A stretch of DNA of 64,000 nt from Novosphingobium sp. Chol11 (GTDB lineage: Bacteria; Pseudomonadota; Alphaproteobacteria; Sphingomonadales; Sphingomonadaceae), in assembly GCF_900218065.1 (NCBI RefSeq), contig NZ_OBMU01000003.1, positions 1 to 64,000 of the forward strand, read 5' to 3'. Below the pieces are notes generated by a model. That model saw nothing but the letters and a program-made list of their open reading frames with translations, did not search any database and was not told the origin of the DNA. A program made the translations under genes and the position numbers. This document shows, in pieces, positions 25,215-34,433 of this stretch; the stretch's first letter is position 1; each line of letters opens with the position of its first letter.

Positions 25215-26545
25215 AATATGCCCTGCCGGACAGCAGCCGCCGTGTAGTCGCGCAGACGCGCTTCGAAATAGGGGCGAGGCGAGTGGCTGCGAAATTCGCC
25301 CATGCCGGACATGGCGGGCTGTTCGTGAAAGCTGAACAACTCATTGAAGGAGTAGGCCTCGCCCTCGATGCCGGTGACTTCCGTCACGCCGGTCACGCGG
25401 CGGCTGCCGTTCGCCAGGCGTTGGATATGCACCACGACATGCACGCTGCTGGCGATAAAGCGCCGGATCGCGCGAATGTCATTCTGAACCCCGGCAAAGC
25501 CCATCAGCATTTCCAGGCGAGCAAAGGCGTCGCGCGGGGAGTTGCCGTGCAGCGTCGCCATCGACCCGTCATGGCCGGTGGACATGGCTTGCAGCATCTC
25601 CACCACCTCCACCCCGCGTACTTCGCCCAGGATGATGCGGTCGGGCCGCATGCGCAGCGCGTTGCGGACCAGTTCCCGCGCGCTGATCTCCCGATTGCCA
25701 TCGACATTGGGCGGGCGGGTTTCCAGCCGGACGACATGGTCCTGCCGCAACTGCAATTCGGCGGCATCCTCTATGGTGATCAGCCGCTCGCGGTCGCTGA
25801 TGAAATGGGACAGCATGTTGAGCAGGGTGGATTTCCCCGCGCCCGTGCCGCCGCAGATCAGGATGTTGAGCCGCGACCGCACAGCGGCGGCGAGGTAGGC
25901 GGCCATTTCGGCGCTCATCACCTGACGATTGATGAAATCCTCAAGCCCCAGAGCCTGCATGCGGAACTTGCGGATGGACAGCAGCGGCCCGTCGAGCGCG
26001 ACCGGCGGGATGACGATGTTGACGCGCGATCCGTCGGCCAATCGGGCGTCGACATAGGGGCTGGCTTCATCCACGCGGCGGCCGATCGGGCCGACGATCC
26101 GCTGGATGATGTTCATCAGGTGGGCGTCGTCGCGGAAGCGCCGGTCGACCTTCTCCAGCATGCCGCTGCGTTCGACATAGATGGTGCCGGGGCCGTTGAC
26201 GATGATGTCGTCGATGCTGCCATCGCGCAGCAGCGGCGCGAGCGGACCTAGCCCGGCGACCTCGTCCTCCACATCCTCGATCAGCAGCAGCCTTTCCGCT
26301 GCATTGAGCGCGAGTTGCCCGCGCCTGCTGCGGCTGGTGATGACCTGCTCGATTTCGGTGCGCAACGCCCGCGGCCCGAGCGTTTCAGCGGTGCTGCCGC
26401 GTGCTTCCAGCTGTTCGATGACCTGCGCGCAGGTTTGGGCCATCACCGCCTGATAGCTGTCGCTCATCCGCTGGGCGGCTGGCTGCGCCACTGGAGCGGG
26501 CCGCGCTGCGCCGCGCGGCAGGCTTGTGTCGAAGAGCAGGCTCAT
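25211..26545 (-). CDS. cpaF: CpaF/TadA pilus assembly ATPase
   Basis: From the ATG at 26545, overlapping the previous stop as ATGA, the protein is 444 residues, normal for CpaF. It has the Walker A motif G-G-T-G-A-G-K-S-T with Lys238, the Asp box ITIEDAAELQL, a Walker B-like RIILGEVRG and the His box TGHDGSMATLHGNSP. Secretion ATPases of this family energise Flp pilus extension and retraction at the inner membrane. The long N-terminal extension upstream of 26545 is a frame shadow of cpaE. Confidence 0.95.
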   Translation of the reverse strand: MSLLFDTSLPRGAARPAPVAQPAAQRMSDSYQAVMAQTCAQVIEQLEARGSTAETLGPRALRTEIEQVITSRSRRGQLALNAAERLLLIEDVEDEVAGLGPLAPLLRDGSIDDIIVNGPGTIYVERSGMLEKVDRRFRDDAHLMNIIQRIVGPIGRRVDEASPYVDARLADGSRVNIVIPPVALDGPLLSIRKFRMQALGLEDFINRQVMSAEMAAYLAAAVRSRLNILICGGTGAGKSTLLNMLSHFISDRERLITIEDAAELQLRQDHVVRLETRPPNVDGNREISARELVRNALRMRPDRIILGEVRGVEVVEMLQAMSTGHDGSMATLHGNSPRDAFARLEMLMGFAGVQNDIRAIRRFIASSVHVVVHIQRLANGSRRVTGVTEVTGIEGEAYSFNELFSFHEQPAMSGMGEFRSHSPRPYFEARLRDYTAAAVRQGIL

Positions 26546-27708
26546 GCCGCTGGCTCCACCGTTCGCTGGAGCAGGCGGCGAAGTCGTTCGAGGCTTTTGG
26601 ACGATCGTTGCGGTTCGATGCCGCAGGCGGTGCGGATCGCGCGGATGTAGCGGTCGGGCGCAGCCTCCAGGCCAAGCGGGCGACCGGCGTTCAGGGCATT
26701 GCGCAGGCGTATCTGGTCGATGGGAAGCGGCAGGGTGCTGCTGGTGCGCAAGATCTCGCCCATCCGGCGGCTGTCCAGCAATATGCCGGGTTGATGATCC
26801 CACACCAGCAGCCGCGTTCGTGACAAGCTCGCCTCGTCATCGCCGATGCGCTCCAGCAGGCGGCGGCAGGCGTCCATCTCGCGGATCGACTGCGCGCAGA
26901 CCAGTTCGACGCGGTCGGCGAGCGAAGCCAGCGTGCGCAGCAGCCCCGGGTGGCGCAGGCTGCCCGCGCAGATGACAAGATCGCCGCAGCATGCCCGGAG
27001 CAGCCGGACCAGCGCGGCGATGTCGGCAGGCGCGATGCCTGCGGGCTCGGCACCCGAACCGCCGTCGAGGGTGAGGAGCATCAGGCCGCTTGGATCATGC
27101 CGGGCCAAGGTGCTGGACAGCAAGCTGGCGTCCAGCCGCTCTATGTCGGCGATGGCTGAGGCGATGCCGTAGCTTACCGGCAGGTCGAGATAGGCCTCAG
27201 CCGCGCTGGTCGGCATGGTGAAGTCTATCAGCAGCGTCGAAGACCCGGTGCGGGCGCGGCTGACCGCCATGTCGGTTGCGACTAGCGCGGCGGCTTCGGC
27301 GTCGGCGCCAAGGATCAGTGTCAGTCGGCCGCCCTTGCCATGATCGGCGGTCGAGCGATTGAGCAGGCGTCCGATTATGGTGGCGATTTCGTCGCCTCCT
27401 GCGTCGCGGCGGATGACGTCGTCAGCGCCGGATCGAATGGCGTGCAATATTTCTTCCGCGGCGGTTTCCCCGGTCACGAGCACCACCGGCCGCCCGGCTG
27501 CGCCTTCCGTCGCTGCCGACAAGGCCGTGGCTATCGAGCGCTCTGGCGGCACGGCGTCTCTGTCCACCAGAATGACGCAGGGCCCTTCGACCAGATCCGG
27601 CGTGACCGCCTGCGCCAGTTCGACCGCCGCGCGGCCCTGCATCGCGTCGCCGATCCGCCCGGCGAGGCTGTGATCGACCGATAGAAGGATGATCCGCGCC
27701 ATGGTCAT
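26542..27708 (-). CDS. cpaE: CpaE/TadZ-like pilus localisation protein
   Basis: The 388-residue protein has a receiver-like N-terminal domain (RIILLSVDHSLAGRIGDAM, VILVDRDAVPP, VVLVTGETAAEEILHAI) and a ParA/MinD-like ATPase half. TadZ/CpaE proteins place the Tad machine at the cell pole. The usual deviant Walker A (KGGVG-type) is not recognisable; the corresponding loop reads ILGADAEAAALVATDMA, with no Lys. The later segment TLLIDFTMPTSAAEAYLDL matches the region after the loop. ATP binding is therefore doubtful. Confidence 0.85.
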   Translation of the reverse strand: MTMARIILLSVDHSLAGRIGDAMQGRAAVELAQAVTPDLVEGPCVILVDRDAVPPERSIATALSAATEGAAGRPVVLVTGETAAEEILHAIRSGADDVIRRDAGGDEIATIIGRLLNRSTADHGKGGRLTLILGADAEAAALVATDMAVSRARTGSSTLLIDFTMPTSAAEAYLDLPVSYGIASAIADIERLDASLLSSTLARHDPSGLMLLTLDGGSGAEPAGIAPADIAALVRLLRACCGDLVICAGSLRHPGLLRTLASLADRVELVCAQSIREMDACRRLLERIGDDEASLSRTRLLVWDHQPGILLDSRRMGEILRTSSTLPLPIDQIRLRNALNAGRPLGLEAAPDRYIRAIRTACGIEPQRSSKSLERLRRLLQRTVEPAA

Positions 27709-28865
27709 GGCCTCACCACGCCGAAGGGCACGACCGGGTCTTTCGTGTCGAGCAGCGATCCGGGCAATGCGGGGATGTCCTTCGCCTGCACCGGTCCTAC
27801 CAGGCGGGGGGTGGCGACGATCACCAGTTCCTGCCGTTCCTTTTGCATCTGTTGCCGCCGGAAGAAGGCGCCGATCACCGGGATGTCGCCCAGCAGCGGC
27901 GTCTTCTCCCGCGTTGTCGACTGGCTCGAATAGCTTAAGCCTGCGATCACAAAGCTCTGGCCGCTGCCGAGTTCTACCGTGGTTTCGGCCGACCGGCGGC
28001 GCAGGCCCGGCACGACATAGCCCTGCAACTGGACGCCGCTATTATAGTCGAGTTCGCTGACTTCCGGCGCGATCTTCAGCACGATCTGATCGGGCGACAG
28101 GACGAAAGGGGTGACGGACAGGCGGACGCCGAATTCCTTATATTGGATGGAGATGGCATTGCCGGTTCCCGACGCCTGCGGCACGGGCACGGGAATCTCG
28201 CCGCCAGCAAGGAAGCTCGCCTGTTCGCCGGAGCGCACCAACAGGGTGGGCTGGGCCAGCAATTCGGACAGCCCGTTGGAGGAGAGGGCGCTCAGCACCG
28301 CATTGATGCCGCGATTGGGTGCGGACAGGAACAGGTTGAACGCGTTCTGGATCGGGACGCTGGCGTCGAGTGATGAGCCAACGGGCGCGAAGCTGGCGCT
28401 CTTGAAGCTGCTGGGCGATACGACCGCGCCCTGTATGTCGCCGCTGAGCTTTGAGAAGTTGAACCCCAATGCCTTCAGGGTAGAGGAGGACACGGCGGCG
28501 AACTGCACATCGACGGCGACGACCTGCTCGCCTGCGACGATGCGGGGGCCGACAAGAGCGCCCGGCTCCCGGGCGCTTGCGGTTGGCGGCGATATGGCGA
28601 AGCGCGTCTCCGCCATCAGCGTACCGTCCCTTCCAAAGACGCTGATCGTCGCGCTTCCCGCGCCGATGCCAGTCACGCTCAAGGACCGCGCGGTAGGCGC
28701 GGTGACCGAAATCACGTCATCGCGATCCACCTCGATCCTCCCGATGGGGCGCGGATAGCTGAGCGTGCGCTTCTGCTGGATGGCAAGCGGCCTTTGTTCC
28801 TGTGCGCGCAGGATTGCGGGAGCAGTCATGGCAAGCACTGCTGCGAGGGCGTGGATGCACTTCAA
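27705..28865 (-). CDS. cpaC: CpaC/RcpA-type outer-membrane secretin
   Basis: A 386-residue secretin with a signal peptide (MKCIHALAAVLAMTAPAILRA), an N-terminal pilus-secretin domain with BON-like repeats and the C-terminal secretin domain. The latter shows VSELDYNSGVQLQGY and the strongly conserved GQSFVIAGLSYSSQSTT and PLLGDIPVIGAFFR. It forms the outer-membrane pore for the Flp pilus. Start and stop overlap the neighbouring genes by four bases each. Confidence 0.94.
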   Translation of the reverse strand: MKCIHALAAVLAMTAPAILRAQEQRPLAIQQKRTLSYPRPIGRIEVDRDDVISVTAPTARSLSVTGIGAGSATISVFGRDGTLMAETRFAISPPTASAREPGALVGPRIVAGEQVVAVDVQFAAVSSSTLKALGFNFSKLSGDIQGAVVSPSSFKSASFAPVGSSLDASVPIQNAFNLFLSAPNRGINAVLSALSSNGLSELLAQPTLLVRSGEQASFLAGGEIPVPVPQASGTGNAISIQYKEFGVRLSVTPFVLSPDQIVLKIAPEVSELDYNSGVQLQGYVVPGLRRRSAETTVELGSGQSFVIAGLSYSSQSTTREKTPLLGDIPVIGAFFRRQQMQKERQELVIVATPRLVGPVQAKDIPALPGSLLDTKDPVVPFGVVRP

Positions 28866-29767
28866 CGCTGGGCGCTCCCCGAATAGATGGTTTCGCGCCG
28901 GTCGCCGATGACCAGCTCTATGGGTTGCCGCGGGGCGGGGGCGGGACGTGCCTGCATGGGCGCGGTCAGGGCTTGCGCCGGGAGCGTTGCGGCGACCGGG
29001 GTTGGATCAGGGCCTCTGGAGCTTGCGGGCGCGACTGCCACTTGCTCGCTGTCTACGGGGTTGCGCAGCGACAGAGTGAGCGCGCCGGTGCTTTTCGCGA
29101 GTGACAGGGTGGAGACCTGTTCCGGGTTGAGCGCCAGCGTCACCGTTCGTGCGGGGACTGGCGCTGCGGACAAGGCGTCCTTCGCGCCGGAAGGAGGAGC
29201 GGTGCCAAGAACCGCGTCACCCACTGCAAGCACCTGGACCATCTGCAACAATGTCTGGGCACGGCTGCGCCATGCTCCGCGCGCGCCGCTGATGGCGTCT
29301 GCGCCGGGATAGACGACCTGCACGTCCACCCGGTCACCGGGGCGGACCAGGCCTGCGACGGCGATCTCCGCCGTGGTGTCTATGCTGATTGCCCGCATGC
29401 CAACCGGCACGCGGATGGCGAGCTTTTCCTCGCCGCCGACCGCATCACGCGGGATGAGCGCGCCTGCCGCAATCGTGCGGGTGGCGACCTTGCCAATCAG
29501 TTCGGCAGGCGTGGCGGCAGCGGGATGGCGCGCAGGGTCGGCCATGGCATTGCGGATCATGGCGGCGGTGATCGTCTCGCCGGTCCGGATTGGCCGTGCA
29601 GCAGCCGCAAGGACCACCGGCTGCGGCGATATGTGTTGGGCCGACTGGTCAGGCGCGATTTCGGCGGCGGAGGACCGCTGCATTTCCCGCATGCCGAGCA
29701 TCAGGAACAGCAGGGCGCACAGCGTCCCTGCCACCATCATGATCCTGGCTTTCCATCCCCAATGCAT
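28862..29767 (-). CDS. cpaB: CpaB/RcpC-like Flp pilus assembly protein
   Basis: With the ATG at 29767, preceded by AAGGGGGAATTG, the protein is 301 residues. A start at 29797 would precede the hydrophobic signal-anchor (MMVAGTLCALLFLMLGM) by a basic stretch. The SAF domain (RPIRTGETITAAMIRNAM) and the RcpC-type domain (IRVPVGMRAISIDTTAEIAV, GDRVDVQVV) are clear. These proteins stabilise the secretin in the periplasm. It is the first gene of the Tad operon; the 271 bp upstream to the usp gene must hold the promoter, but I see only an AT-rich ATAATAT stretch there. Confidence 0.92.
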   Translation of the reverse strand: MHWGWKARIMMVAGTLCALLFLMLGMREMQRSSAAEIAPDQSAQHISPQPVVLAAAARPIRTGETITAAMIRNAMADPARHPAAATPAELIGKVATRTIAAGALIPRDAVGGEEKLAIRVPVGMRAISIDTTAEIAVAGLVRPGDRVDVQVVYPGADAISGARGAWRSRAQTLLQMVQVLAVGDAVLGTAPPSGAKDALSAAPVPARTVTLALNPEQVSTLSLAKSTGALTLSLRNPVDSEQVAVAPASSRGPDPTPVAATLPAQALTAPMQARPAPAPRQPIELVIGDRRETIYSGSAQR

Positions 29768-30038
29768 CAATTCCCCCTTGATCTTGCGTCCACGCAAAGC
29801 GGGTCGCCGGGACAGACAAGATCCTGTTTCGAAGGGGATATTATGCTTTACGCTACGGACATGGGATCGGAGATGCCGCCGATTTGAGGGGATCGGATGG
29901 GCAAAGATTGCCGCGCGTTAACCTCTGACCCGCTGCTTTATGTGAAGCGTCGGTGGCAACGGCATTTGGTCCGCCCGGCCATTGAAGGGAAAGGTCCGAT
30001 CTGGCGCAATTTCCAAAGGGCCGGATGGCTGCGGACGG

Positions 30039-30854
30039 TCAGTGCGCCAGCAACAAGGGAACCTGTGCGTCGCGGAGCATCGTCCGCGTCACGCCGCCGA
30101 ACACAAGCTCCCGCCAGCGGCTATGTCCAAAAGCGCCCATCACCATCCAGTCCGGCTTCAGCACGCCGATCGCAGCTTTCAAAGTCGCTTCCACGGTGCG
30201 GCCATCCTGCGGCCAGCTATGAAATTGTGACTTGATGCCGTGGCGGCAGAGATATTCTGGCGCATCCGTTGCCGGGAAGGGGTATTTGCCCGCTTCCTCG
30301 ACCGTCACCACATGCACTTCACCGGCATGTTTCAGCAGCGGCACACCCAGCCGGAGTGCGGCGGAAGCTTCTCGCGAGCCGTCCCAGGCGACGAGCGCGC
30401 GGCCCGTGATCATGACGCCCCGCGCCGCATCCGGCACGGCAAGGACTGGCGTGCGCCCGCCTATCGCCAGATCTGCCGCAAGATCCAGCGGATCGCTCAT
30501 GTCGCGGCGGGGACGGCCCGGCAGGGTCACGACCATGAAGTCGCACAGGGGGGAGGCGGACAACAGACCACTGACGATATCGCCATCGGCGTGCCGCCAG
30601 TTCCAACTCACGCCCTCACGATGAAGCCGCTGCTCGAGCCGCTGCCGCATCCGCATGTCGATTTCGTGCAATTCCGCCATGATCGATGGCGCCATGGCCG
30701 CCCCGCCATAGACATCCCCCGCCACCAGATTGGGCATGGCGGTGATTTGAACGCAGTGAATATGCGCGTCCGTTGCGCGGGCAATGTCGCAGGCGGCCTG
30801 CAATCGGCTTTCCATGCCGCTATCGTCATGGATGTGAAGCAGAATGGATGTCAT
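30039..30854 (-). CDS. tandem universal stress protein (UspA-type)
   Basis: From the ATG at 30854, after GGAGAGATGCG, the protein is 271 residues, twice the size of a single Usp domain. The C-terminal domain has the ATP-binding Usp motif G-A-F-G-H-S-R near residue 240 with the downstream GGVT; the N-terminal domain is degenerate at this place. Tandem Usp proteins are cytoplasmic and respond to starvation, oxygen or redox stress. It is divergent from the prkA stress operon, with a 283-bp shared upstream region that contains a near-perfect dyad. Confidence 0.92.
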   Translation of the reverse strand: MTSILLHIHDDSGMESRLQAACDIARATDAHIHCVQITAMPNLVAGDVYGGAAMAPSIMAELHEIDMRMRQRLEQRLHREGVSWNWRHADGDIVSGLLSASPLCDFMVVTLPGRPRRDMSDPLDLAADLAIGGRTPVLAVPDAARGVMITGRALVAWDGSREASAALRLGVPLLKHAGEVHVVTVEEAGKYPFPATDAPEYLCRHGIKSQFHSWPQDGRTVEATLKAAIGVLKPDWMVMGAFGHSRWRELVFGGVTRTMLRDAQVPLLLAH

Positions 30855-31052
30855 CGCATCTCTCCATATGCTGCTGCCTGGCGAAACGTCTTTCCCAAGC
30901 CGTTTCCTTATACCCTCTTTTTGCCGGTCCTTGTTAGAGGCTTTTGACCGCTGCCCGCGCGCTGCCCTCCCCTTTGGAGCGGAACGGCGCGGAAACATGT
31001 CTGCCTGCCGGTTCCTTATTGCGAACTATTCGGATGTGCAGGAATAAAAATT

Positions 31053-31072
31053 TTGCAATTGTCCAACTGCAA
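31053..31072. promoter_or_regulatory. candidate operator between usp and prkA
   Basis: A 20-bp dyad, TTGCAATTG-TC-CAACTGCAA, with a single mismatch between the 9-bp arms, sits in the AT-rich 283-bp gap between the divergent usp and prkA genes, about 65 bp before the prkA start. The symmetry is directly visible. No known regulator consensus is claimed. Confidence 0.45.
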
Positions 31073-31137
31073 GGGCCTGTTTTTGCAGTCTCGTGCGTAT
31101 TATATTCGTAACATGACTACTGCGGCGGGAGTCGTCA

Positions 31138-33081
31138 GTGACGAAAAACGAACTGTTTTCGAGCTTCACGCGGAATTTTGACGAACGGCGTCAAGCCGAA
31201 ATGTCGATCGAGGATTATTTGCTGGGATGCCGCAATGATCCTCTCATGCACGCATCAGCACCGGAACGCCTGCTGGCGGCGATCGGCGAACCGGAGATCA
31301 TAGATACTTCCCGCGATCAGCGGCTCGGTCGGATCTTCATGAACCGCACCATTCGCCGCTATAAGAGCTTCGCCAATTTCTACGGCATGGAAGCGACGAT
31401 CGAGCATATCGTCAGTTTCCTGCGCCACGCGTCCCAAGGCCTGGAAGAGCGCAAGCAGATCCTCTATCTGCTCGGTCCCGTCGGTGGCGGGAAGTCCTCG
31501 CTCGCCGAACGACTGAAGTCGCTGATGGAGGCGCACCCTATCTATGCGCTGAAGGCTGGGGACGAGATCAGCCCCATCTTCGAAAGCCCGCTCGCCCTGT
31601 TCGATGCGGAACAGCATGGCGGCTTTATCGAAGATAATTACGGCATCCCCCGCCGCCGGCTGACCGGCATGATCAGCCCATGGGCGCGCAAGCGGCTGGA
31701 CGAGTTTTCCGGCGATATCTCTCAATTCAAGGTCATCCGCCTGATGCCGTCGCGCATGCGGCAGATCGCGATCGCGAAGACCGAGCCGGGTGACGAAAAT
31801 AATCAGGACATCAGTTCGCTGGTCGGCAAGGTCGACATCCGCAAGCTGGAGATGCTGTCGCAGAATGATCCTGACGCCTACAGCTATTCGGGTGGGCTCA
31901 ATCGCGCCAATCAGGGCATGCTCGAGTTTGTCGAGATGTTCAAGGCGCCGATCAAGATGCTGCACCCGCTGCTGACGGCGACTCAGGAAGGCAATTATAT
32001 CGGCACCGAGAATATCGGCGCTATCCCCTTCAACGGCATCATCATGGCCCATTCCAATGAATCGGAATGGGCGAATTTCAAGAATAACAAGAATAACGAA
32101 GCTTTCATCGACCGTATCTACGTCATCAAGGTGCCCTATAGCTTGCAGGCGACCGAGGAGCGGCACGTCTATGAAAAGCTGCTGCGCGAGTCCGACCTGA
32201 ACAAGGCTCCGTGCGCGCCGGGCACATTGGACATGCTGGCGCGCTTTTCGGTGCTTACCCGGCTGCGGGAGCATGAGAACAGCAACCTTTATTCCAAGAT
32301 GCGCGTCTATGATGGCGAAATGCTGCGGGAAATCGATCCGCGCGCCAAGAGCATCCAGGAATATCGCGACGCCGCTGGCGTGGATGAGGGCATGTCCGGC
32401 ACATCGACGCGCTTCGCTTTCAAGGCGCTGTCGGCGACGTTCAATCATGACAGTAGCGAGATCGCCGCCGATCCGGTCCATCTCATGTATGTGCTGGAAC
32501 AGATGGTCCGGCAGGAACAATTCCCCGTCGATGTCGAGGCCAAATATCTGGAGTTCATCAAGGGCGAACTGGCGCCGCGCTATGCCGAATTTATCGGCAA
32601 CGAAATCCAGAAAGCCTATCTGGAATCCTACAATGATTATGGCCAGAACCTGTTTGATCGCTACGTCGCCTATGCCGACGCGTGGATAGAGGATCTGGAT
32701 TTCAAGGACCCGGACACGGGGCAGCTTCTCGACCGCGAAGTCATTAATCAGGAACTGACCAAGACGGAGAAGCCCGCCGGGATCGCCAATCCCAAGGATT
32801 TCCGGAACGAGGTTGTGAAATTCGCCCTGCGGATGCGGGCCAGCAATGACGGGCGCAATCCCAGCTGGACCTCCTATGAAAAGATCCGCGAAGTCATCGA
32901 AAAGCGGATGTTCAGCCAGGTCGAGGACCTTTTGCCCGTCATCAGCTTCGGGTCTAAGAAGGATGGCGATACCGCCAGCAAGCATGACGAGTTCGTCGCC
33001 CGCATGGTCGAGCGCGGCTATACCGAGCGGCAGGTCCGGCGGCTCGTCGAATGGTATATCAGGGTCAAGCAGGCGGGATAG
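31138..33081 (+). CDS. prkA: PrkA-family serine protein kinase / AAA+ protein
   Basis: A 647-residue protein, nearly the length of E. coli YeaG, beginning at GTG 31138. It has an AAA+ ATPase core with Walker A LLGPVGGGKSSL (Lys119) and the conserved GIIMAHSNESEW segment, followed by the C-terminal PrkA domain. PrkA/YeaG proteins are stress-linked kinases, or AAA+ proteases, active under nitrogen starvation and in sporulation in other bacteria. It is the first gene of the conserved trio prkA-yeaH-spoVR. Confidence 0.95.
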   Translation: MTKNELFSSFTRNFDERRQAEMSIEDYLLGCRNDPLMHASAPERLLAAIGEPEIIDTSRDQRLGRIFMNRTIRRYKSFANFYGMEATIEHIVSFLRHASQGLEERKQILYLLGPVGGGKSSLAERLKSLMEAHPIYALKAGDEISPIFESPLALFDAEQHGGFIEDNYGIPRRRLTGMISPWARKRLDEFSGDISQFKVIRLMPSRMRQIAIAKTEPGDENNQDISSLVGKVDIRKLEMLSQNDPDAYSYSGGLNRANQGMLEFVEMFKAPIKMLHPLLTATQEGNYIGTENIGAIPFNGIIMAHSNESEWANFKNNKNNEAFIDRIYVIKVPYSLQATEERHVYEKLLRESDLNKAPCAPGTLDMLARFSVLTRLREHENSNLYSKMRVYDGEMLREIDPRAKSIQEYRDAAGVDEGMSGTSTRFAFKALSATFNHDSSEIAADPVHLMYVLEQMVRQEQFPVDVEAKYLEFIKGELAPRYAEFIGNEIQKAYLESYNDYGQNLFDRYVAYADAWIEDLDFKDPDTGQLLDREVINQELTKTEKPAGIANPKDFRNEVVKFALRMRASNDGRNPSWTSYEKIREVIEKRMFSQVEDLLPVISFGSKKDGDTASKHDEFVARMVERGYTERQVRRLVEWYIRVKQAG

Positions 33082-33122
33082 ACAGATGGAGGCGCCCTCT
33101 TCGTGACAGCGCAGTGGCCACC

Positions 33123-34433
33123 ATGCACATAGTCGACAGACGGCTGAACCCGGGGGGCAAGAGCCTGGTAAACCGGCAACGGTTCCTGAGGAGGGCGAAA
33201 GCCTATGTCAGTCAGGCGGTGCGTGACAGCCTGAAGGATCGCAGCATCAAGGACCTGGCCGGGGAAGGCGAGGTGACAATCCGCCGCGACGCGATCCATG
33301 AGCCCACGCTGCACCGGGCGGAAAAGGGCGGTAACCGGGAACGGGTGCTGCCCGGCAATCGCGAATTTCTGGAAGGGGACCGGATCAAGCGGCCGGATGG
33401 TAGTAGTGGCGGTGGGTCGCAGCCGGGTGAGGGCGAGGATCAGGACGACTTCCGTTTCGCGCTCAGCCGGGAGGAGTTTCTCGACCTTTTTCTGGAAGAC
33501 CTGGAACTGCCCGACATGGCCAAGAAGAAGTTGGTCGCTGGCAAGATCGAAGGCGTGCGCCGGGCAGGCTATTCGACCATCGGCAACCCGTCCAACCTGT
33601 CGGTGCCGCGCACCATGCAAAAGGCGATGTCCCGTCGTATCGCGCTGCGCCGCCCGAGCGGGCGTGACTTGAGCCGCATTGAAGATGCCATTGCCGAGAT
33701 CGAGGGGCGCACTGTGCCTCTGCCGGATGATGACGTTGCGCTGGAACGGCTGCGGGAGGAGCGGGCACACATCATTCGTCGCCGTAATCTCATTGCTTAT
33801 ATCGACCCGGTAGACCTGCGCTTCCGCCGTTTCGAACCCGTGCCCCGGCCAGTCGCCCAAGCGGTCATGTTCTGCCTGATGGACGTATCGGGCTCCATGA
33901 CCGCGCATATGAAGGACCTTGCCAAGCGCTTCTTCGCGTTGCTGCACCTCTTCCTGTCGCGCTGTTATGAGCATGTGGAGGTGGTGTTCATCCATCATAC
34001 TGACCGCGCGGCGGAGGTGGATGAGGAGACCTTTTTCTACAGTAGCGTAACCGGCGGCACACTGGTGTCGAGCGCGCTCGACAAGTTGATCGAGGTGGTG
34101 AAGGACCGCTATAGTCCTACCGACTGGAACATCTATGTGGCGCAGGCTTCGGACGGCGACACGCTGGCATCCGACAATGCGCGGGTGGTCGGCCTGATGC
34201 AGGACGAAATCCTGCCCTTCTGCCAATATTTCGCTTATCTGGAGGTGGGGCGCGAGGAGTTTGCTTCGATCGAGTCCGCGACCTCCACCACCGGTTTGTG
34301 GGACGCCTATCTGCCGGTTTCGCAGGCCAATCGGCAATTCACGATGCGCAAAGTGTCGCATCGCCGGGAAATCTATCCCGTCTTCCGCGAGCTTTTCCAG
34401 CGGCGCGGCGTGGGTGAAAGGGCGTCTGCCTGA
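33123..34433 (+). CDS. yeaH: YeaH/YhbH family (DUF444) protein with von Willebrand A-like domain
   Basis: From ATG 33123 the product is 436 residues starting MHIVDRRLNPGGKSLVNRQR, the normal beginning of YeaH/YhbH; upstream starts overlap prkA and lack family character. A MIDAS-type motif L-M-D-V-S-G-S is found near residue 255 and a Gly-rich low-complexity stretch near 100. The protein works with PrkA and SpoVR in stress adaptation, possibly as a binding partner. Its stop shares a base with the spoVR start (TGATG). Confidence 0.93.
   Translation: MHIVDRRLNPGGKSLVNRQRFLRRAKAYVSQAVRDSLKDRSIKDLAGEGEVTIRRDAIHEPTLHRAEKGGNRERVLPGNREFLEGDRIKRPDGSSGGGSQPGEGEDQDDFRFALSREEFLDLFLEDLELPDMAKKKLVAGKIEGVRRAGYSTIGNPSNLSVPRTMQKAMSRRIALRRPSGRDLSRIEDAIAEIEGRTVPLPDDDVALERLREERAHIIRRRNLIAYIDPVDLRFRRFEPVPRPVAQAVMFCLMDVSGSMTAHMKDLAKRFFALLHLFLSRCYEHVEVVFIHHTDRAAEVDEETFFYSSVTGGTLVSSALDKLIEVVKDRYSPTDWNIYVAQASDGDTLASDNARVVGLMQDEILPFCQYFAYLEVGREEFASIESATSTTGLWDAYLPVSQANRQFTMRKVSHRREIYPVFRELFQRRGVGERASA

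Noticed and set aside
31255-32985. 576-codon open frame on the minus strand opposite prkA
   Set aside because: It is antisense to a well-supported PrkA gene, has no recognisable domain and reflects high GC third-position bias.
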